Below are positions 8,430 to 18,125 of a stretch of 64,000 nucleotides of DNA, piece by piece; within the stretch, counting starts at the first letter, position 1, and every line of letters begins with the position of its first letter. Below the pieces are notes generated by a model. The model saw nothing but the letters and a program-made list of their open reading frames with translations. It had not been told where the DNA came from and searched no databases. Source of the DNA: Methanosarcina flavescens (lineage in GTDB: Archaea > Halobacteriota > Methanosarcinia > Methanosarcinales > Methanosarcinaceae); assembly GCF_001304615.2 (NCBI RefSeq), contig NZ_CP032683.1:1178001-1242000 (forward strand), read 5' to 3'. The position numbers and the translations under genes are program-made.

Positions 8430-11081
8430 TTGTCCAAATTCGTATATTTTTTTGGAAAGGATGTAACTGATGGCAAAGGTAGTATGAAAGACTTACTTGG
8501 AGGTAAGGGCGCAGGCCTTGCCGAGATGGCAAATCTCGGAGTGCCGGTACCGCCAGGTTTTACAATAACAACCGAAGTTTGCGTACTTTATTTAAAGGAA
8601 CGGAAATATCCTGACGAAGTACTCAAACAGATCGAAGAAGCAATTGATAAGCTAGAGACCTTAAATAACAAAAAATTGGGGGATCCAGAAGACCCACTGC
8701 TTGTTTCTGTAAGGTCCGGAGCCAGGGTGTCCATGCCGGGGATGATGGATACCGTCCTTAACCTTGGGCTCACGGACAAATCTGTTATCGGGCTCGCAAA
8801 TAAGGTCAACGACGAAAGATTTGCTTATGATTGCTACCGCAGATTTATCTCCATGTTTGGAGATGTGGTTCTGGGAGTTGACTTCGACAAGTTCGAGTCC
8901 CTTATTGAAGACAAGAAGAAAGAACTTAAAGTCGAGTCAGATACCGATCTCGATGCAAAAGCCCTGAAAGAATTGGCTGAGAGATTTAAGGGAGTAATCA
9001 AACTCGAAAAAGGATTCGAATTCCCTCAGGATCCAAGAGTTCAGCTGCAGATGGCAATTAACGCTGTTTTTGAGTCTTGGAATAATCCGAGAGCCATCAC
9101 TTACAGAAAGCTTAATGAGATTGATGACAGCTGGGGTACAGCTGTTAATGTACAGACCATGGTTTACGGGAACAGAGGAAACACCTCAGGTACAGGAGTT
9201 GCTTTTACAAGAAACCCGTCGACAGGAGAAAAGAAGTTCTTCGGAGAGTACCTTATCAACGCACAGGGTGAAGATGTTGTTGCAGGTATCCGGACACCGG
9301 ATTTCATTGACACTCTTGGAAATAAAATCCCTGAAGCCTATAATCAGCTTGTAGATATCTGCCAGAGGCTTGAAGCCCACTTCAAGGATATGCAGGACAT
9401 AGAATTTACCATCCAGGAAGGAAAACTCTATATGCTGCAGACCAGGACAGGGAAGCGCACAGCTGCCGCAGCCGTTAAGATAGCAAAGGATATGGTAGCA
9501 GAAGGGCTAATTGATAAGGAAACTGCAGTCACCAGGGTTAAAGCCGAGCATATTGACCTTCTCCTGCACCCGAGAATCGATCCTAAAGTAAAACTTGAAG
9601 TAGTTGCAAAGGGACTTCCTGCATCTCCCGGAGCTGCCGTAGGAAAAGTTGTGTTTACTGCAGAAGATGCCGAGGAAATGGCTGAGATTGGAGAAAAGAC
9701 AATTCTCGTCCGAAACGAAACCTCTCCTGAAGATATAGGAGGAATGGCAGCTGCTCAGGGTGTACTTACCGTACGCGGAGGTATGACCTCTCACGCGGCA
9801 GTAGTCGGAAGAGGTATGGGCAAGCCCTGCGTTGTGGGGTGCGGGGAAATCTCAATCGATACAAAGAATAATTTCTTCATGGTAAATGGTCACACTGTCA
9901 AAGAGCACGATTATATCACCATTGATGGAAGTACGGGCAGTGTAATTATCGGGAAAGTGGATCTGATTGATGCTGAAATAAATGACGATTTGAAGCAGAT
10001 TCTTCTCTGGGCTGATGAAATCAGGACTCTCGGAGTGAGAACAAACGCAGACAATCCGGCAGATGCAAGTCTTGCCCGCGAATTAGGGGCTGAGGGGATA
10101 GGACTTTGCAGGACTGAGCACATGTTCTTCGGAGAAGACAGGATCCCCGCAGTAAGGGAAATGATCATGGCCGAAGACGAAAAATCCAGGAAGAAAGCTC
10201 TTAAAAAATTACTTCCTATGCAGAAGGAAGACTTCCTTGGCATTTTCCGCTGCATGGAAGGTCTGCCTGTAACCATCAGGCTGCTTGACCCGCCTCTCCA
10301 TGAATTCCTTCCTGACAAAGAAGAGCTGGACACAAAGCTCAGGGAGCTTGAAGCCTCAGAAGACTGCGGAAAGATCGACGAGGTAAAAAAGATCATCCAG
10401 CGTGTGACTTCCCTCAAAGAACTCAATCCTATGCTTGGCCACAGGGGATGCAGGCTCGGAATAACCTATCCGGAAATCTATAATATGCAGGTGCGTGCAA
10501 TTATGGAAGCAGCATGTGAACTTGCAAACGAGGGAGTGCAGGTTATTCCCGAAATTATGATACCGCTCGTAGGCCTGGCAAAAGAGCTTTCCGTCACCCG
10601 GGAAGAAGTCTGCAAGATGGCAGAAACGGTCATGGCTGAAAAAGGCTTAAAGATTGATTACAAAGTTGGAACAATGATTGAGTTGCCCAGAGCTGCAATT
10701 ACCGCAGATCAGATTGCACAGGTAGCTGACTTCTTCTCCTTCGGGACAAACGACCTGACCCAAACAACCTTTGGGTTCAGCCGCGACGATGTTTCCAAGT
10801 TTGTACCAATCTACCAGAAGGCAGGAATTCTCGAGCACGACCCATTTGCAGTTCTTGACCAGGAAGGCGTTGGCGAGATAATGAAAATCGGCATAGAAAA
10901 AGCCCGCTCCGTCAAACCCGATCTCAAAATGGGAATTTGCGGAGAACACGGCGGAGAACCGAAATCCATTTGTTTCGCTCATGAGGTAGGCCTCGACTAT
11001 GTAAGCTGCTCCCCTTACAGAGTTCCTATTGCAAGGCTCGTAGCTGCCCAGAGCACAATTAAAATGAGAAATAATGAATAA
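8430..11081 (+). CDS. ppdK: Pyruvate, phosphate dikinase
   Basis: PpdK interconverts pyruvate, ATP and phosphate with phosphoenolpyruvate, AMP and diphosphate, and serves gluconeogenesis or glycogen turnover. About 883 residues, normal for the family. N-terminal ATP-grasp region with LLGGKGAGLAEM; central swivelling domain with the phosphorylated histidine in GGMTSHAAVVGRGMGKPCVVGC (His near residue 455); C-terminal PEP-binding barrel with LGHRGCRLGI, FSFGTNDLTQTTFG and GICGEHGG (near 836). The frame is open from ATG 8403, but GGGAGGAG at 8417-8424 lies 5 bases before TTG 8430, and the protein then starts with the family-typical SKFVYFFG, so I chose TTG. Confidence 0.95.
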   Translation: MSKFVYFFGKDVTDGKGSMKDLLGGKGAGLAEMANLGVPVPPGFTITTEVCVLYLKERKYPDEVLKQIEEAIDKLETLNNKKLGDPEDPLLVSVRSGARVSMPGMMDTVLNLGLTDKSVIGLANKVNDERFAYDCYRRFISMFGDVVLGVDFDKFESLIEDKKKELKVESDTDLDAKALKELAERFKGVIKLEKGFEFPQDPRVQLQMAINAVFESWNNPRAITYRKLNEIDDSWGTAVNVQTMVYGNRGNTSGTGVAFTRNPSTGEKKFFGEYLINAQGEDVVAGIRTPDFIDTLGNKIPEAYNQLVDICQRLEAHFKDMQDIEFTIQEGKLYMLQTRTGKRTAAAAVKIAKDMVAEGLIDKETAVTRVKAEHIDLLLHPRIDPKVKLEVVAKGLPASPGAAVGKVVFTAEDAEEMAEIGEKTILVRNETSPEDIGGMAAAQGVLTVRGGMTSHAAVVGRGMGKPCVVGCGEISIDTKNNFFMVNGHTVKEHDYITIDGSTGSVIIGKVDLIDAEINDDLKQILLWADEIRTLGVRTNADNPADASLARELGAEGIGLCRTEHMFFGEDRIPAVREMIMAEDEKSRKKALKKLLPMQKEDFLGIFRCMEGLPVTIRLLDPPLHEFLPDKEELDTKLRELEASEDCGKIDEVKKIIQRVTSLKELNPMLGHRGCRLGITYPEIYNMQVRAIMEAACELANEGVQVIPEIMIPLVGLAKELSVTREEVCKMAETVMAEKGLKIDYKVGTMIELPRAAITADQIAQVADFFSFGTNDLTQTTFGFSRDDVSKFVPIYQKAGILEHDPFAVLDQEGVGEIMKIGIEKARSVKPDLKMGICGEHGGEPKSICFAHEVGLDYVSCSPYRVPIARLVAAQSTIKMRNNE

Positions 11082-11114
11082 TTCCTGAAATTTTAAATAT
11101 TAATTTAAAGAAAG

Positions 11115-11146
11115 GCAGGGCTCCCATCCTGCTCTTATTGCTTTTT
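11115..11146 (+). terminator. Probable terminator of ppdK
   Basis: A short inverted repeat GCAGG...CCTGC (11115-11132) is followed by a T-rich run ending near 11146, 34 bases after the ppdK stop codon. The stem is only 5-7 bp; in archaea the T-run would be the more important part. Confidence 0.4.
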
Positions 11147-11484
11147 CTTGGAAAACTTAACTGGATGATGAAGACTTGTAATTTTGTTTTTAAAACCTTG
11201 ATTTTTAAAAAATTAGTTTTCAATGAATATTATACGCTATAATATAATAAGTTAATACAAAGTACAATTCCTGAATTACTATAATATATTAATAGGTAGA
11301 AGAAATAGTAAAATGGTTTTAAACTTAATCTAAATTCAGTCGAAAATAAGCCTGAGTTCTGTTTAGAACCCAGCAAAACAATAAACCAGGTTATATTGCG
11401 ACCTTCATTAGCCACAACTTTCCCTGGAGCCTTCATTAGTTCTGGCGTCTTAGCTATTACTTATTCAATTATTCTTTATTTCAT
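11147..11484. other. Convergent spacer between ppdK and idsA
   Basis: About 340 bases between two converging genes. AT-rich, no coding frame of value and no RNA gene seen. A 68-codon frame on the minus strand has no ribosome binding site and a non-protein-like composition. Confidence 0.35.
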
Positions 11485-12459
11485 TCAATATTTCCTTGAG
11501 ATCATATAATCGGCGATCTGAAGGAGAAGATCTTTTTCCGGGCAGTCCTGCAGAGCGTCCAGCTTTGCTTTGCCTTCGTTGATATATGAAATTGCAAGGT
11601 TTTTCACATAATCAATTGATCCGCACTCTGTTAAGATACTGACGGCTTCGTCGGTTTCTTCCTGAGTTGCTTCCCCTTTCCCGAAAATGTCCAGTTTCAC
11701 ACCTTTTTCGAAAGCATCGATTACGATAAGAGTGTGCTTTCCTTCCATAAGGTCGCTACCTCTCACTTTTCCAAGAACTTCTTCGGGGGAGACCATATCC
11801 AGAACATCATCGTACATCTGGAAGCCAATTCCTATAAGACGTCCATATTCGGATAAAGCCTCAGCGACTTCATCAGAGGCTCCTCCAAGAAGGGCTCCGA
11901 TCTTGGCTGCAGCGGCATAGAGAACCGAGGTTTTCTTTTCCACCATCTCAATGTATCCGGATTTAGAAACCTTCTCTCTTTTCTCAAAATCCATATCAAG
12001 CCATTGCCCTTCGCAGATCTCGGTACAGGTCTTTGAGAGGACATCCATACATTTTAAAATCCTTACAGGTTCATTCTCGACTTTTGACAGGATCTCAAAA
12101 GCTTTGGAATAAAGCGTGTCACCTGCAAGAATTGCCCCGGCTTCACCCCATATTTTATGGACTGCGGGTCTCCCTCTGCGAACATCATCTCTATCCATTA
12201 TATCATCATGGATCAGAGTGAAATTATGTACAAGTTCCACGGCTACTGCTGCAGGCAACACCGATTTTAGATTTGAGCCTACGGCTTCGGCTGCCAGAAT
12301 AAGAACTGCGGGGCGGAGGCGTTTTCCTCCCGCATCGACCAAGTAGCGAGAAGCTTTATACAATTCCTCGGGACGGGCTACTGGCAGCAGTTCATTAATT
12401 GCGTCATCAACATGGACACTTCTTTTTTTGATCTCATCAATCAGCATCATAAACATCAC
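11485..12459 (-). CDS. idsA: Polyprenyl (geranylgeranyl) diphosphate synthase
   Basis: A 324-residue all-helical trans-prenyltransferase that condenses DMAPP and IPP to farnesyl/geranylgeranyl diphosphate for archaeal ether lipids. It shows GGKRLRP near residue 45, the first aspartate-rich motif DDIMD (about 88-92) and the second DDVLD (about 215-219). The start could be GTG 12459 or a nearby ATG (12456, 12447 or 12444). It is the last gene of the isoprenoid operon, 26 bases after RNase J, and would act after IPK and Idi2 encoded upstream. Confidence 0.93.
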   Translation of the reverse strand: MMFMMLIDEIKKRSVHVDDAINELLPVARPEELYKASRYLVDAGGKRLRPAVLILAAEAVGSNLKSVLPAAVAVELVHNFTLIHDDIMDRDDVRRGRPAVHKIWGEAGAILAGDTLYSKAFEILSKVENEPVRILKCMDVLSKTCTEICEGQWLDMDFEKREKVSKSGYIEMVEKKTSVLYAAAAKIGALLGGASDEVAEALSEYGRLIGIGFQMYDDVLDMVSPEEVLGKVRGSDLMEGKHTLIVIDAFEKGVKLDIFGKGEATQEETDEAVSILTECGSIDYVKNLAISYINEGKAKLDALQDCPEKDLLLQIADYMISRKY

Positions 12460-12485
12460 GAGATACGGAATCTATTCCTATTCAA

Positions 12486-13829
12486 TTATTCTTCTATATA
12501 TAACACTTCACCGTTCCTGAGAAGGTGTACTGTATCTCCGAGTACATACCCGGCATCTTCCGCCATCTCGATGTAGTGCCCGTGCATTTCCATATCCCCA
12601 TGAGCAGGGATTACATGTTCAGGATTTATCATGCGCAGAAGCTCCCAGTGGTCTTCTCTGTATGCATGTCCTGAGACGTGAACATTGTCATAGATCCTGG
12701 CGCCCCGCATCTTGAGCTTGGTTTCAAGAGCATAGCGGTTAGCCTGAGTCATGGGACTCGGGATTACATTTGCAGAGAAAATAACCCTGTCTCCCGGTTC
12801 AATTGTATAAGGGGTTTCCCCGTTCGCAACACGTACAAGTATGGAGCCTGGCTCGCCCTGGTGTCCGGTGACGATTGGAAGGTACTTGTTCTTTCCTTCC
12901 TGGATAATACGTTTGAAAGCCCGGTCGACATCTTTACGCTGCCCGTACATCTCGACATTGGAAGGTAATTCCAGATAACCCAGATCTCTCGCAGCCCCCA
13001 CATAGCGTTCCATTGAACGGCCCATAAGTACAGGAATCCTGCCCATTTCTCCGGCTGCCTCAATAATTGCTTTTAGCCTGGGTATGTGGGAGGCAAAGGT
13101 TGTAATGATCATCCCGACTTCGGACTCTTCAGTTCCGAGCAACACATCCCTTACCATATCTTTTGCAATCTGTTCGGAAGGAGTCTTTCCTGAGCGCCCG
13201 GCGTTCGTGCTCTCGACAATCATTGCGATAACCCCTCCCTTTCCGAGGGCTTTGAGGCGCTCGAAATCCGGAGCTTCACCCATTGTCGGAGTCCTATCCA
13301 GCTTAAAGTCGCAAGCGTACAGGATTGCTCCAGCTGGAGTATGAACCACTGCAAGTACACAGTCAATGATGCTGTGCTGAACGTTAATGAATTCGACGGC
13401 AATATCTTCCGTAACCTGGTAAGTCCCTCCTGCATTCAAAGGAATAACCCTGTTGCAAACCTCAAACTTGCGCTCAGCCTCGATCTGTTGTTTGATAAGG
13501 GCTGCTGTATATGGCGTGGAGATAATTGGGGCGTTATACCTGTGGGCAAGTTTCGGGATTGCCCCTATGTGATCAAGGTGCCCGTGAGTACAGACAATTG
13601 CCCGGACAGTTCCACTAATTTCTTTCATAATGGTATCATCAGGAATTGCCCCCATCTCGATAAGTTCGAGAGAATGCATTTTGTCAATTTCGACATCTTC
13701 ATGGATCTGAACCCTATCGAGCCTGAGCCCCATGTCCAGAATGACAATGTCTTCACCTATAATAACTGCAGTCATGTTACGGCCCATTTCATTGTAACCG
13801 CCGACTGCAACAATTCCTATTTCAGTCAT
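12486..13829 (-). CDS. rnj: Archaeal ribonuclease J
   Basis: A 447-residue metallo-beta-lactamase/beta-CASP nuclease. Motif 2 HGHLDHIG (about residue 81), an aspartate in ACDFKLD, beta-CASP motifs around VESTNAG and PIVTGHQGEPGS, HVSGHA (near 385) and IPAHGD (near 410) are all present, so the two-zinc site looks intact. Archaeal RNase J degrades RNA 5' to 3'. The length (about 450) is archaeal and lacks the extra C-terminal domain of bacterial RNase J. AAGAGGT precedes the ATG. It sits between Idi2 and IdsA genes, as in other methanogens; the reason for this link with lipid genes is not known. Confidence 0.93.
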   Translation of the reverse strand: MTEIGIVAVGGYNEMGRNMTAVIIGEDIVILDMGLRLDRVQIHEDVEIDKMHSLELIEMGAIPDDTIMKEISGTVRAIVCTHGHLDHIGAIPKLAHRYNAPIISTPYTAALIKQQIEAERKFEVCNRVIPLNAGGTYQVTEDIAVEFINVQHSIIDCVLAVVHTPAGAILYACDFKLDRTPTMGEAPDFERLKALGKGGVIAMIVESTNAGRSGKTPSEQIAKDMVRDVLLGTEESEVGMIITTFASHIPRLKAIIEAAGEMGRIPVLMGRSMERYVGAARDLGYLELPSNVEMYGQRKDVDRAFKRIIQEGKNKYLPIVTGHQGEPGSILVRVANGETPYTIEPGDRVIFSANVIPSPMTQANRYALETKLKMRGARIYDNVHVSGHAYREDHWELLRMINPEHVIPAHGDMEMHGHYIEMAEDAGYVLGDTVHLLRNGEVLYIEE

Positions 13830-14897
13830 ATTTTTACCTCTTGATTTGTTTTTTATCCTTGTGAACCCAATCCTCAGAAAACGGATCAGGTGATGACCTT
13901 AAAGTTATAACCATGACTTGAGCAGAGCGCATAATATCAATTTAACAAAGAATCAGCTTAGAGCAGTCACTACTCAGACCTGCTCGCAGGAAGAACTCAA
14001 CCCCCGATGAGACAATTCAGGTTACATCCCTTACAGAAGAATCTTACTTCAGATATATACTTCATATATTTGTTTTGTATACAAATACTCAAATGCCTGT
14101 TAAATGCTCCAGAATTCTTTAGGCACATCCATTCAATGGATTTTTATCTGCCAGATAGAACGAATTCTGACTATTAACCTAATTAACAGAAGCCTTTACG
14201 CACTCTTCCCTTACTGGCCAGTACTTCTCAGGAACCTCATCTCCAACCAATCATGCAGGTTCCAACCTTAAAGTATTTTGAAAACGTACAGTCCTCTATT
14301 TCAGCCTATTCTTCGAGAGCTTATTCAATAACCTGTTTTGTTACAATTGGGTCTTTACTTATTGGTTTTTTGTTCCTACTTTTATTTGTAGCTTCATTCC
14401 TGCTGATTCTAACTAACCCATTCTTACATTGATCAGTGAATTCTTGATATTACGATAACTCTCTACAGTCGATTCCTGGGGTGACAGTTATCATGGATTA
14501 TTCCAATTCCGATAAGAAATCACTTGATAACGAGTATTTCAGCCTGGATAACTGTAAAACTGATCTTCATTTAATTAGTTTTACAGTAATTTATGAGAAT
14601 AATTCCTTAGTTATACCGATCTCAGGTAAAGTAAATTCTATATAACTGTGAATAACTTCCAGAAGTTCAGTCGGATTTAATTATCCTTGATAGTTCTGTG
14701 TGAATTTCCACTGTTCGAGAGTACGAACCATTATTCATATGTTAACGATTTATTCCGAACATTACTTTGGTATCATGTATAAAGATTGTTATGGAACAGA
14801 CTTTCTAATGAGCGCATCAGCTATTTGACTTTACCGGTGTAATGCAATTTTTGATATCAGATTACAGGTAAAAGTAGCCGGACATCTGTGCTGCACT
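13830..14897. other. 1.07-kb spacer inside the isoprenoid cluster
   Basis: An unusually long gap between the end of fni and the start of rnj on the minus strand. Apart from a 50-codon ORF (14493-14645, listed separately) I see no gene. A perfect 12-bp palindrome TTTGTATACAAA lies at 14074-14085. The gap implies that rnj-idsA has its own promoter, or that the fni transcript carries a long 3' part. Confidence 0.4.
14493..14645 (+). CDS. Possible 50-residue small protein
   Basis: An ATG preceded at 8 bases by a strong ribosome binding site (GGGGTGAC at 14478-14485) opens a 50-codon frame ending in TAA. The peptide has a polar N-terminal half (SDKKSLDNEYFSLDN) and a C-terminal half with beta character (LISFTVIYENNSLVIPI). 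It resembles nothing I know. It is antisense to the direction of the surrounding operon and lies in the long spacer. Support is limited to the ribosome binding site and a plausible composition. Confidence 0.35.
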   Translation: MDYSNSDKKSLDNEYFSLDNCKTDLHLISFTVIYENNSLVIPISGKVNSI

Positions 14898-15998
14898 TTA
14901 AAATGCATCTTCTCCTGCCACATCATAGTCTTTTACATTAAAGCCGCGTTGACTCAGATACTCAAGGGTCCAGCCGGTAACAACCACAGGTGCCCTACAC
15001 AGGTCCTTTATGTTTGCACAACCGCAGAGAAACATTGCAACCCTGAATTCATCCAGCATGCGGGAAAGAACCCTGACAACTGACTTTTTTCCTTCAAGGG
15101 CAGGTCCCACAAAAGGTAGGGCAGCACTTGCCGCACTGGCTCCGAGAGCAATAGACTTAGCGATATCTACTCCCGTTCTGACCCCACCTGTTGCAATAAT
15201 TGGCAGAGAAACCCTGGATTCTATAATGCTGGCAACTGTAGGAATTCCGAAGTCCCAGAAAAGTTCCCCAAGATGTTCCGAAGCTGAATCTCCACTTTCC
15301 CTTGCCCTGTAGACCTCAACGCCTGCCCAGCTTGTACCTCCTGCGCCTCCTACATCAATTGCGGATGCGCCTGCCTTCTGGAGGAGAAGGGCATCCTCCC
15401 TTGAGATTCCTGCTCCTGTTTCCTTAATGATTACTGGCTTGCCCAGTACAGAGCAGATCTCTTTTATCATATCGAGACAGCCAGTTGCGTCCCTGTCCCC
15501 TTCTGGCTGGATGGCTTCCTGTAAGAAGTTCAGGTGGATGGCAAGGGCATCGGCGTCAACCATCTCTACGAGTTTTTCAACTCCTTCAACTCCATACTCG
15601 CGAATCTGGGCAGCGCCCACATTCCCATACACGAAGGTATTGGGAGCTTTTTCCCTGACAATCCTGAAGGATTCTTCCTGCGCAGGGTCATCAATTGCAG
15701 CTCTCTGGCTGCCAACTCCTATTCCTACTCCCAGCTCTTCGGCTGCAGCGGCAAGGGCGGCGTTTACAGGAATAGTATCTGGGTGTCCTCCAGTGATCGA
15801 AGCGATTAGAAAGGGAGCTTGCAGACGCTTCCCCAGAAGGTTTATAGACAGGTCAAGTTTATCCATATTGAGTTCCGGAAGCGCCCTGTGGATCAGGGTC
15901 ACATCCTCAAAGCCCGCGCTGACTTTTCGGGATTCAACCGGGCTTTCAGCACACAATTTCAGGTGTTCGATCTTTCGCTTTGAGGTCGTGTTGATCAT
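14898..15998 (-). CDS. fni: Type 2 isopentenyl-diphosphate isomerase
   Basis: A 366-residue FMN-dependent TIM-barrel enzyme that interconverts IPP and DMAPP. Seen: the N-terminal RKIEHLKLC, FMN/substrate motifs in APFLIASITGG and VGSQRAAI, the glutamine-containing HLNFLQEAIQPEGD, IIKETGAGIS, DVGGAGGTSW, and the phosphate-binding ATGGVRTG and LGASAASAALPFVGPAL. The start codon overlaps the IPK stop by four bases (ATGA), showing translational coupling. It is followed by the 1-kb gap before rnj. Confidence 0.95.
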   Translation of the reverse strand: MINTTSKRKIEHLKLCAESPVESRKVSAGFEDVTLIHRALPELNMDKLDLSINLLGKRLQAPFLIASITGGHPDTIPVNAALAAAAEELGVGIGVGSQRAAIDDPAQEESFRIVREKAPNTFVYGNVGAAQIREYGVEGVEKLVEMVDADALAIHLNFLQEAIQPEGDRDATGCLDMIKEICSVLGKPVIIKETGAGISREDALLLQKAGASAIDVGGAGGTSWAGVEVYRARESGDSASEHLGELFWDFGIPTVASIIESRVSLPIIATGGVRTGVDIAKSIALGASAASAALPFVGPALEGKKSVVRVLSRMLDEFRVAMFLCGCANIKDLCRAPVVVTGWTLEYLSQRGFNVKDYDVAGEDAF

Positions 15999-16783
15999 AC
16001 TTCTACCCTTTTATCCGGACTGATTCTGGTTCCTATGGATTCCCCATTCAAGAACCTATATGTGTTATTTCCTTTTCCGGCGTTGAATATATACGATGTA
16101 ATACAAGACGTTTTGCTAAGTTCCAGAAGTTCCTGTACCTTCCCAAGCATTCCGCCTGTAACATCAGTACTTCCCGAACCTCTTATGTAATGCTTGAAAG
16201 TCTCGAAGGTCTTGGGGGTGATCTCAAGTATGAGTTTTCCATTATTATCAAGCACCCCATCCTCGGCAGAGCCAAGCCCGAGCCGGGTAATCCTGAGTTT
16301 TTTTGCAAGATAGGGGACTATCTGGTCTCCTGAGAGCACGCACGCCCCGAGTTCGAGATCCATGACCATATCCCCATGCAGCACCGGGACAAAACCTTTC
16401 TCAAGCATGAGCTTTATGTTGTCAAGGTACATGCTCTCGATCCTCCCATTCCTGCAAACCGTACAGCCCATGGGGTGTACAGCTATAGCCCGGACTCCAT
16501 ACTCATTCAGAGCATCTACCACCCTGGATGCAAGTTTCTTGACAGACTCATGTGTTATAATTACTCCATCAGGATCAAACCCCATATCAAGTCCATATTT
16601 CTTGGCGTAGGTATGCCCAAAGGAACCTGCACCATGCACAACAATCATTTTTCCCCGGTATTCGGAAACTTCCTTTGCAATCCTAAGGAGGTCAGCTTCT
16701 CTTACAATCCCTTGATCTGCAGCTTTGTCTGTGATGACGCTGCCTCCAAGTTTCAGGATAACAGGTTCTGTTGAAACCTTCAT
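15995..16783 (-). CDS. ipk: Isopentenyl phosphate kinase
   Basis: A 262-residue amino acid kinase-fold enzyme that phosphorylates isopentenyl phosphate to IPP, the last step of the archaeal mevalonate route. The nucleotide-binding ILKLGGSVIT, the glycine loop VHGAGSFGH (near residue 50) with the family-specific histidine, VPVLHGDMVMD, LSGDQIV and VTGGMLGKV are present. It is coupled to fni by an ATGA overlap and follows mevalonate kinase by about 95 bases. Together with them it marks the phosphomevalonate decarboxylation route; the dehydratase and decarboxylase of that route are not in this window. Confidence 0.95.
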   Translation of the reverse strand: MKVSTEPVILKLGGSVITDKAADQGIVREADLLRIAKEVSEYRGKMIVVHGAGSFGHTYAKKYGLDMGFDPDGVIITHESVKKLASRVVDALNEYGVRAIAVHPMGCTVCRNGRIESMYLDNIKLMLEKGFVPVLHGDMVMDLELGACVLSGDQIVPYLAKKLRITRLGLGSAEDGVLDNNGKLILEITPKTFETFKHYIRGSGSTDVTGGMLGKVQELLELSKTSCITSYIFNAGKGNNTYRFLNGESIGTRISPDKRVEV

Positions 16784-16877
16784 ACCATATCACTTAATAC
16801 CTTTTAAAACTTCCAGCTTCGTTATAAATAATATGAAATTATGAGATAAACTCTGACAAGCTTAAGGTTTGAGTTGC

Positions 16878-17783
16878 TCATTCTAACTTTAAGCCCTGCT
16901 CCGTGGGTTTTGTTATGATTGCTTTACCCCCTGCGCCTTCAATGGCTTCAGCAACTTGTATACATTTGTCAGGTGCTGTAAGGGCAACCATACATCCCCC
17001 ACCTCCACCTCCTGTAAGTTTTGCTCCGAAAGCTCCAGCTTTCCGGGCGGAGTAAATTAGATTAGAGAGTTCAAAGGTATTTACTCCAAGAGCATCCAGA
17101 AGACCCTGGTTCACATTCATAAGCTTGCCAATTGAAGGGTAATCTCCTGTCTGAAAAAAGGGTTCTGCGATCCTGGAAGTTCTTCCAATAACAGCCATGA
17201 GAGGTTCTACAAGATTTGGATAACTTTCACGGAGCTTTCTAACATTCGCTACAAGCTCCTTTGTGGAAGCGAAAACACCTGTATTCCCTACGACAATCCC
17301 GCAATCAGGAGTTTTCAACTTCCTCCTGTCGTTAATAGTCACAACTCCTCCGAATGTAGAGACATAGGTATCTGTAGGACTTGCAGCTCCTTGTACCTGA
17401 ATTTCAATTTCATGCCCCATTTTAGCAATTTCTTCGAGAGAGAGACCGCAGCCAAACAGTTCATTGAGAGCACCTAGACTTGCAATTGTAACAGCAGCAG
17501 ATGAACTGAGTCCTGAACCCACAGGAATATCAGAATCGACTTCCAAAAAGACACCAGCTATTGGAAGGATTTCCTTAATTTTTTCAATAGCTGCGGAGAT
17601 ATAAGGATGCTTCTCAAAATCAATCCCTGTTCGGCCAATCTCCGATTGAATTATTATAGAATTGTTTAGTTCCGCTCGCACACGAATTCTTAATTCAACT
17701 GCACATCCTATTGCGGTTTCACCATAAACAACCGCATGTTCTCCGAATAGGTAGATTTTCCCGGGGGCAGAACATGAAACCAT
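16878..17783 (-). CDS. mvk: Mevalonate kinase
   Basis: A GHMP kinase of 301 residues that makes mevalonate 5-phosphate. The N-terminal motif SAPGKIYLFGEHAVVYG, the ATP loop PVGSGLSSSAAV and the C-terminal GAFGAKLTGGGGGGCM are intact. The frame is open to 17855, but an ATG at 17783 has GGAG about 8 bases upstream and gives the family-typical N-terminus, so the shorter form is chosen. It heads the lipid part of the cluster; the 342 bases up to the MEMO gene presumably hold its promoter. Confidence 0.94.
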   Translation of the reverse strand: MVSCSAPGKIYLFGEHAVVYGETAIGCAVELRIRVRAELNNSIIIQSEIGRTGIDFEKHPYISAAIEKIKEILPIAGVFLEVDSDIPVGSGLSSSAAVTIASLGALNELFGCGLSLEEIAKMGHEIEIQVQGAASPTDTYVSTFGGVVTINDRRKLKTPDCGIVVGNTGVFASTKELVANVRKLRESYPNLVEPLMAVIGRTSRIAEPFFQTGDYPSIGKLMNVNQGLLDALGVNTFELSNLIYSARKAGAFGAKLTGGGGGGCMVALTAPDKCIQVAEAIEGAGGKAIITKPTEQGLKLE

Positions 17784-18125
17784 ATTACTCCTCTGAAAAT
17801 TACAAATTTGATTGAAGCAGGCAAGCAATAAATTTATACTTGAATTTGAAGGCAATTTTTTTGAGTTTAATGATTCATTTTTGAATGCAAGAGTGAATTT
17901 ATCTTGGAACGTGACAGCGAATTTACTTATGAATTTACCGTTAATTTGTTTCCAAATGCTAAAATACTTCTTTTTGATGTTTGTCCTGTTTTACAAACCT
18001 ATAATAAGTAGATAACGGTAAAAATTTATAAAAAATTTATTTGAATATGTGACTATCCTGCCGCTGTTTAATTAAAAATGAGTATGCTCCATTTCCCTGC
18101 AGAATTTTCTTACTCCACTATTTCC
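17784..18125. other. Spacer upstream of mvk
   Basis: AT-rich gap of about 340 bases between mvk and the MEMO-family gene, with several TATA-like runs near 18020-18045. No coding frame is supported; a 67-codon plus-strand frame overlaps the mvk start and is not protein-like. Confidence 0.35.

Noticed and set aside
15427-16023. Plus-strand frame of 198 codons opposite fni
   Set aside because: Shadow of fni; serine/alanine-rich low-complexity composition and no known motif.
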